Source: Desulfobacterales bacterium
GTDB taxonomy: Bacteria; Desulfobacterota; Desulfobacteria; Desulfobacterales; JAHEIW01
DNA length: 18,530 nt
Assembly: GCA_030145015.1 (NCBI GenBank)
Contig: JAQYWI010000106.1
Coordinates: 1 to 18,530, forward strand
Direction: 5' to 3'
Part shown: piece after piece, positions 14,501 through 18,530 of the stretch
How positions within the stretch are numbered: position 1 is the stretch's first letter
Layout: every line of letters starts with the position of its first letter
The notes under the pieces: generated by a model
Database searches by the model: none
Seen by the model: the letters and a program-made list of their open reading frames with translations, nothing else
What the model was told of the DNA's origin: nothing
Program-made: the position numbers and the translations under genes

Positions 14501-15465
14501 TAGACCTGTAAGGAATCCTTAAACGCCTCAATCAGATGTAGGGCTTCTGTTTCTGTTGAAATCTGATTAATGGATTTGCGAAATTGGCTGCTGTTTCGCA
14601 GTCCTTTGGCAAACCAGCACAAACGACTGCGCATCATCCGGCATGCGATTTCTTCTCCAAAGTATTTCACGGATTCCTGTAAATAACGGGTCATTATTTC
14701 AAAATGGTGATCCAGGCCAGCCTCTGGTTCTTCCTCGCCCCGGATGCGTGCCAGCACCTGGGAAAAAATGATGGGATTGCCAATGGCCGTTCTGCCAATC
14801 ATGACGGCATCACAATGCGTTTGTTCCAGCATGTTTATCGCATCCTTTGCACTGAATATATCTCCGTTGCCAATCACGGGAACACGGACCCGCTTTTTCA
14901 AGGCGGCAATTATTGTCCAATCAGCGCGGCCGCCAAACGCCTGGGTTGCGGTGCGCGGATGGATGGCAATGGCGTCCACACCACAGGCTTCGGCGATTTC
15001 TGATATTTTAAATGCCTGATCACCCGTTGGATTCCAACCGGTTCTGAGTTTGATTGTGAGCGGAATGCGGACCGCATTTCGAACTGATTTGATGAGCGCC
15101 TCCGCTGTTTTAGGCGCTTTCATGAGAGCCGCTCCGGAGCCGTTTTTAACGATTTTTCTAACCGAACAGCCAAAATTGATGTCGACGAGGTCGGCTCCGG
15201 AAGACTCCACCAATCCGGCGGCCTCTGCCATTATAGCCGGATCAGAGCCAAATATCTGCACCGACAAAGGTTTTTCTTCCGGCCGGCTGTCCATCAGCCT
15301 TTCGGTTTTTGAGGATTTGTTGACCAGGCCGTGGGCACTGACCATCTCCGTGCAAACCAGCGCGCAACCGGCCTCTTTTGCCAGCAGTCGAAAAGGCAAA
15401 TTTGTAATCCCTGCCAGGGGGGCCAAAATAGTCTGATTTTCAAGCGTTAAGGATCCGATTTGCAT
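14500..15465 (-). CDS. dusB: tRNA-dihydrouridine synthase (DusB-like)
   Basis: 321 residues, the usual Dus length. The N-terminal FMN-binding TIM barrel is recognisable: LAPLAGITNLPFRLLAKEAG, TEMVSAHGL, VQIFGSDP and ADLVDINFGC, with the catalytic Cys100. The family usually reads NxGCP at this point, and here it is NFGCS, so the Pro after Cys is Ser. Next come GSGAALMK, PLTIKLRTGW, AIAIHPRTATQAFGGRADW, VPVIGNGDIFSAKDA and VMIGRTAIGNP, followed by a helical tRNA-binding C-terminus. The enzyme reduces uridine to dihydrouridine in the D-loop of tRNA using NADPH and FMN. ATG 15465 has a poor ribosome site. The DusB assignment versus another Dus subfamily is from overall likeness. Confidence 0.93.
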   Translation of the reverse strand: MQIGSLTLENQTILAPLAGITNLPFRLLAKEAGCALVCTEMVSAHGLVNKSSKTERLMDSRPEEKPLSVQIFGSDPAIMAEAAGLVESSGADLVDINFGCSVRKIVKNGSGAALMKAPKTAEALIKSVRNAVRIPLTIKLRTGWNPTGDQAFKISEIAEACGVDAIAIHPRTATQAFGGRADWTIIAALKKRVRVPVIGNGDIFSAKDAINMLEQTHCDAVMIGRTAIGNPIIFSQVLARIRGEEEPEAGLDHHFEIMTRYLQESVKYFGEEIACRMMRSRLCWFAKGLRNSSQFRKSINQISTETEALHLIEAFKDSLQV

Positions 15466-15484
15466 AAAGATATGTCTGTTGTTT

Positions 15485-15849
15485 GTTGTCCGTTGTTAGT
15501 GGTTATTCCTATTTTTTGTTTTAGACAGGATCTACAGGAAGCCAGAAATTAACCACACCCGCCCGCAGATCAGAATAATTTGAAACAATCATCCACAGAT
15601 TACTCAGATTTCATGGATTAATAAAGAATAAATCATAAAAGTCCACTTACATAGATAATAATTTCCGTAACTTGCTAATATGTTTTTATTTGTTTTTTAA
15701 TCTAGTTATAATCTGCGGAAATCTGTGTAATCTGCGGATAAATATTTCTCCCATCAAGTTCTGCGTTAATCCTGTCTGATTTAAATCACAAAAAAGTTTC
15801 AAGCATTTCTAAAGAAATATTAATAGCATTAATTATTCTAACGGACAAC
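15485..15849. repeat. Nested inverted repeats of degenerate simple-sequence motifs (dus/DUF1848 gap)
   Basis: The 400-base gap between dus and DUF1848 has no gene. It holds three nested inverted motifs: gttgtccgttgttag (15485-15499) against ctaacggacaac (15838-15849), one 3-base difference in spacing; agacaggat (15523-15531) against atcctgtct (15769-15777), perfect; and the arm around 15591-15611 (atccacagattactcagatt) against 15711-15740 (atctgcgg and aatctgtg units). Each motif type is internally repetitive. Similar atctgcgg and atcctgtct motifs occur as dispersed repeats in many sediment bacteria (from memory). Confidence 0.65.
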
Positions 15850-15867
15850 TGGCCACGGGCAACTGAC

Positions 15868-16737
15868 TTATCTTGAGGCTGGATTGGCGTAGCAAAATAA
15901 GCAATTGTGATAGCAGGGATGAAGATGGTAGGAGCCAATATCCACTGATACTTTGCAACCGCACCCTTTTTGTATGCGCTGGCCCGTGTCCTTTTTTAAG
16001 GAAAGCGTTCCGCCAAAATGCGCTACAAGTAGATCGTTGGGTATACACGAACTTTCAGTAACCGAAGTGCCTGCGGGAAGCGCATCCAGGACTTCTTTTT
16101 CGCAGCAAAGCTTCAAATTTATTTTAGCGGCAGTGAGAGTCTGCTCCATTTTAAGGATAATTTCTTTTTTGGTCTTCAGTTGTGGATCGGAAAAAGAAAA
16201 ACCCGGCAGGGTGGCAAGGCGTTTTTCAATTTTGGGATAGGGATCCATAAAGCTGGTAATACAGCGCTTGATTCCGAGCTCAGCTGCCTTTTCGGCAATA
16301 AGGCCCAGGTCACTGAGATTATCCTGAACAATACCATCACGGGTCTTGAAAAAACAGATGGGGTCAAACCGCCAGTTGACCTCCCTGGATCCGAATTGAT
16401 CGCAGAGCTGTTTAAGCTGGTCCAAGCGAACATCCAATCGGGGCACATGCGGCTCAAGCTGCGGCGATTCCGAATTGATGGTAAAGTTGAAAAAAAGATT
16501 GTAGCCGGCTTTTTGCAGCTTTTTGCCGCAGTTTTCTTTTAAAAACAGGTGGAAGTTTTTAGACCAAAAAACAATCGTGTGCACGTCAGCCGGAGTTGCG
16601 GGGACCTCCCTGGCTTGCTGATTGAATGGATTGACAACTTCAAAAAAGCCGCTTTTGATCCGGTCCATGAACCAGGGCATATAAAATGCCGGAATATCAG
16701 TACGCCGGGAAGCAGAGATGACGATTTGAGGGTTCAA
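15868..16737 (-). CDS. DUF1848 family protein with C-terminal Cys cluster
   Basis: 289 residues. The N-terminal signature ISASRRTDIPAFYMPWFMDR and NPFN, then VHTIVFWSKN, NFTIN and NWRFDPI, are characteristic of DUF1848. The C-terminus carries GCGCKVSVDIGSY (Cys259, Cys261) and CYHNCLFCYAN (Cys275, Cys279, Cys282). The latter is a CX3CX2C triad like the 4Fe-4S ligands of radical SAM enzymes, but placed at the end of the protein. Function of the family is unknown; a metal or Fe-S centre is inferred. The start codon is TTG 16737, which lies inside a ggttcaa repeat, with an in-frame TGA two codons upstream and no ribosome site. The natural start region seems replaced by repeat DNA. Confidence 0.88.
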   Translation of the reverse strand: MNPQIVISASRRTDIPAFYMPWFMDRIKSGFFEVVNPFNQQAREVPATPADVHTIVFWSKNFHLFLKENCGKKLQKAGYNLFFNFTINSESPQLEPHVPRLDVRLDQLKQLCDQFGSREVNWRFDPICFFKTRDGIVQDNLSDLGLIAEKAAELGIKRCITSFMDPYPKIEKRLATLPGFSFSDPQLKTKKEIILKMEQTLTAAKINLKLCCEKEVLDALPAGTSVTESSCIPNDLLVAHFGGTLSLKKDTGQRIQKGCGCKVSVDIGSYHLHPCYHNCLFCYANPASR

Positions 16738-16858
16738 GGTTCAGAGGTTCAAGGTAAAAAGACTTGTTAGATTAGTTTTATTTGTTTCATTGGTTTCATT
16801 GGTTGGATTAAACCGAACCAATTGAACGAATAAAACCAATTAAACCAATGAAACGGAT
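16729..16858. repeat. Simple-repeat module, copy A
   Basis: From left to right: three ggttcaa/ggttca units (16730-16755), an attagttttattt stretch, and two gtttcattgg units. An inverted half follows (aaccaatt, aaaccaatt, aaaccaatgaaac). The arms gtttcattggttt (16784-16796) and aaaccaatgaaac (16842-16854) are perfectly complementary over 13 bases. It fills the gap upstream of DUF1848 (minus strand) and matches copy B (17283-17451) in order and motif content. Confidence 0.7.
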
Positions 16859-16924
16859 GTAGCGTGTGCTATATGCCTGATACCTGATGTTTATATGAAA
16901 AAAAAGCTATTATTTACTGCCGCT

Positions 16925-17266
16925 TCATTTCCGCTTTAGGTCCTCCAGCGATATAACTTTAGCGCCTTTATCGTTCCGTGCAGTTTCCTTTTTTGTTTCA
17001 TCGTCCTGTATTTTTTCAGATGTTTTCTTCTCAACCGGACTCTCAACTTTTTCCAGCCGCATTTTCTTGCCATTCATCGTAAACTCGGTCCCGTTTATGT
17101 AAAGATCCTTGAGGATCCAGGTGACTACCTGTAGCGGAACCTGCAGCAAAAGCAGCTTAACGTGATACCAGTCTTTTTTTGAATCCGGTAAGATGGTTTC
17201 TATCCGCGCAAAAGCAAGCGGTTTATCCTCAAAATAGATCAACACCAAATCATTTTCCACAGCCAT
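16925..17266 (-). CDS. Hypothetical protein with charged C-terminal tail
   Basis: 113 residues. ATG 17266 has TAGGA 8 bases before it. The N-terminal 75 residues alternate beta-like hydrophobic segments (DLVLIYFEDKPLAFARIETIL, WYHVKLLLLQVPLQVVTWIL, EFTMNGKKMRLEKV), consistent with a small barrel-like fold. The last 40 residues are Lys/Glu-rich and probably disordered (ETKKETARNDKGAKV). I do not recognise the family with certainty, though similar proteins occur in Desulfobacterota as far as I recall. It is flanked on both sides by the two repeat modules, so it is probably transcribed on its own. Confidence 0.7.
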   Translation of the reverse strand: MAVENDLVLIYFEDKPLAFARIETILPDSKKDWYHVKLLLLQVPLQVVTWILKDLYINGTEFTMNGKKMRLEKVESPVEKKTSEKIQDDETKKETARNDKGAKVISLEDLKRK

Positions 17267-17282
17267 TCGAAATATCCTATCG

Positions 17283-17451
17283 GAGGTTCAAGGTTCAAGG
17301 ATAAAGGCCTAAAAGCCTGTTTAATTAGTTTGATTAGTTCAATTAGTTTGATTGGTTGGTTATGGAGGTCCGCAGCTTGTGATACTCATTCAACTGATTC
17401 AGTTAATTAACCAATTCAACCAATTGGACCAATAAAACCAATTTAACGAAA
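17283..17451. repeat. Simple-repeat module, copy B
   Basis: Starts with ggttcaaggttcaagg (17284-17300), then gcct-containing A-rich sequence, attagtttgatt and attggttgg units. The inverted half follows (ccaattcaaccaattggacc, ccaataaaaccaattt). The order of motifs is the same as in copy A. The arm 17341-17361 matches the reverse complement of 17405-17425 at 16 of 21 positions, and more if G-U pairs count. It lies 17 bases upstream of the hypothetical gene's ATG at 17266. Confidence 0.7.
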
Positions 17452-17503
17452 GAAGTTGCCCGATTTAACGAAATATTTATTTACCCGACTTCCGTCCTCG
17501 GTT

Positions 17504-18217
17504 TTACGGAATGGATGCTCGGGTTCCTATACTCGGATCATGCAATGGTAAAAGTATTTCTGCTATTTGTTTAATTTTCTGAATTGAATCATAAGCGTCC
17601 GCCAGATTGATGTGAACACCGGGCGCGATAGCGGGGCCGGTCGACGGAAAATTCTTAGCGTTACAGCAAAAACCCGTAATAACGGCTTTGCCCGCTGAGG
17701 TATTGATGATCACCGACTGCCCGCCCACCGTATGCCCGGGTGAAAGAATAACGTCGATGCCGTCGGCGATATGGGTGTCACCATCGACTTCGATCACCTT
17801 AACATCATCGAGGATGTCCGGGTAATAGCGGTGGTCAACCGGGTGGGGGTTTTGCAAAAACTCGCGCTCAATTTTCTGTACATACACCTCGGCGTTGGTG
17901 CACTTATAATCGTTTTCACAATGATCGTTATGCAGGTGCGTATGGATGATGATATCGATATCCTCGGGCGTCAGATTCAATGTGGCCAGCGCATCTTCAA
18001 ATTCCAGTATTTTAAACCCGCATTCTTTTTCCGCGCCTTCGGGCACCATAAATTGCTCCAGGCCGGTATCGACTAAAATATGTTTGTTCCCGCCTTTTAA
18101 ATAGAAAACATATATCGGCAGGTAAATCCGTTTGCCGTAATCCCGCAGATAGGTCATGACCCCTTGATCGGTTTCGTTTATGCCGACAACCAGCGGATGT
18201 ATGGTGTATTGTTGCAA
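17504..18217 (-). CDS. Metallo-beta-lactamase-fold hydrolase, AHL-lactonase-like
   Basis: 237 residues, cytosolic. The metal-binding motif is THLHNDHC (His94, His96, Asp98, His99), followed by His162 in SPGHTVGGQS and His226 in LPLHDP. N-terminal YVFYLKGGNKHILVDTG is the usual strand pair. The size and motif pattern resemble N-acyl-homoserine lactonases. The bridging Asp that normally follows the TG of the fifth motif is absent: the segment reads VITGFCCN, with Phe183, Cys184 and Cys185. Relatives with GFCC exist as far as I recall, so this may mark a subfamily with altered metal ligation, and I would not assign quorum quenching. The start is TTG 18217 after GGGGGG; the ATG at 18230 is out of frame. 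Confidence 0.85.
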   Translation of the reverse strand: MQQYTIHPLVVGINETDQGVMTYLRDYGKRIYLPIYVFYLKGGNKHILVDTGLEQFMVPEGAEKECGFKILEFEDALATLNLTPEDIDIIIHTHLHNDHCENDYKCTNAEVYVQKIEREFLQNPHPVDHRYYPDILDDVKVIEVDGDTHIADGIDVILSPGHTVGGQSVIINTSAGKAVITGFCCNAKNFPSTGPAIAPGVHINLADAYDSIQKIKQIAEILLPLHDPSIGTRASIP

Positions 18218-18340
18218 CGTGTCCCCCCATTATTATGAAAAGCGGTATAAATCAGCTTCTGTATCAAGACGCCTGAAAAAAATGTTAGGATATTTTATAT
18301 TGGCGAGTTGTTCAAGCAAAAACTGCTGTTGCGCTTTGTT

Positions 18341-18369
18341 TTGACTTTTTGTTTTTTTTGCCATATAAT
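18341..18369 (+). promoter_or_regulatory. Near-consensus sigma-70 promoter
   Basis: TTGACT (18341-18346), a 17-base T-rich spacer and TATAAT (18364-18369); a second overlapping TATAAT follows at 18369-18374. Transcription should begin near 18376 and give a leader of about 30 bases to the ATG at 18406. Likely strong expression. Confidence 0.8.
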
Positions 18370-18405
18370 ATAATAAATCTCGTTACTTACATAGAGGAGA
18401 ATCTA

Positions 18406-18530
18406 ATGAAATCAAAACCAGTGGTCTTAAATTTTCTAAGTTGTTTTCTTGCAGTAGTACTCGTTTTTGGTTTTTCGGGTGCCTTAATGGCCCAAACAAA
18501 AGCCCCCGCCAAAAACCAGACGACAAAACA
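18406..18530 (+). CDS. Exported protein, N-terminal part only (cut by window edge)
   Basis: ATG 18406 follows GAGGAGA at 18394-18400 with good spacing. The 41 visible residues are a Sec signal peptide: MKSK, then a hydrophobic core of about 20 residues (VVLNFLSCFLAVVLVFGFSG) and ALMA with cleavage likely before QTKAPAK. The mature start is Lys/Ala/Pro-rich. Nothing in this part identifies the family. The consensus promoter suggests an abundant periplasmic or secreted protein. Confidence 0.8.
   Translation, partial: MKSKPVVLNFLSCFLAVVLVFGFSGALMAQTKAPAKNQTTK

Noticed and set aside
16729..17451. CRISPR or integron-type array in the right-hand repeats
   Set aside because: Motifs are degenerate and of 6-10 bases, with no fixed repeat length, no attC-like sites and no cas or integrase gene.
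17504..18217. Confident quorum-quenching lactonase
   Set aside because: The bridging Asp is missing and no quorum-sensing genes are nearby.

Overview
The window reads as chromosome of a Desulfobacterota (deltaproteobacterial, Desulfobacterales-like) bacterium. This rests on the mix of Gram-negative housekeeping genes, cytosolic PAS histidine kinases paired with HDOD and PP2C response regulators, small conserved proteins I associate with sulfate reducers, and intergenic spaces packed with palindromic repeats. The lineage is inferred from gene character, not from a search.

Layout. 1-392: C-terminal end of an MscS-type mechanosensitive channel (+). 393-1251: a gene-poor stretch with a truncated tRNA-Asp 3' end and an intact tRNA-Asn (both -). 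Each is preceded by a near-identical module: a short peptide tail of the form VGNxVG followed by a terminator hairpin. They look like two decayed integration junctions. 1252-1896: non-coding, ending in a row of four tight hairpins with 3-nt loops. 1897-6045: a compact, overlapping three-gene signalling operon (+): PAS-PAS histidine kinase, REC-HDOD regulator and REC-PP2C (SpoIIE/RsbU-type) phosphatase. 6103-6459: small conserved protein (-). 6722-7051: yhbY (+). 7261-9345: lytic transglycosylase with LysM and a radical SAM protein (-). 9447-9592: a 146-bp near-perfect palindromic element that supplies the stop codon of the next gene. 9590-10142: small hypothetical protein and a Cys-rich zinc-ribbon protein (-). 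10312-12990: polA (+). 12997-13176: a 59-aa protein (-). 13385-14359: lipoprotein with a FlgT-like C-terminus (+). 14500-15465: tRNA-dihydrouridine synthase (-). 15868-16737: DUF1848 protein (-). 16925-17266: hypothetical (-). 17504-18217: metallo-beta-lactamase-fold hydrolase (-). 18406 to end: start of an exported protein (+) behind a near-consensus promoter.

How it works together. The clearest functional unit is the signalling operon. A soluble kinase would phosphorylate two receiver proteins whose outputs are protein-protein or phosphatase modules, not DNA-binding domains, suggesting post-translational or partner-switching control. polA, yhbY, dus and the tRNA are housekeeping.

The most distinctive feature is the intergenic DNA. 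Nearly every gap holds inverted repeats of a different kind: GCGAAGC-type mini-hairpins, a MITE-like palindrome, and nested arms built from degenerate simple repeats (cctaaagtg, ggttcaa, attggttt, atctgcgg). In two places repeats have become part of genes, as a stop codon and as a TTG start. I found no CRISPR array, toxin-antitoxin pair or intact mobile element.
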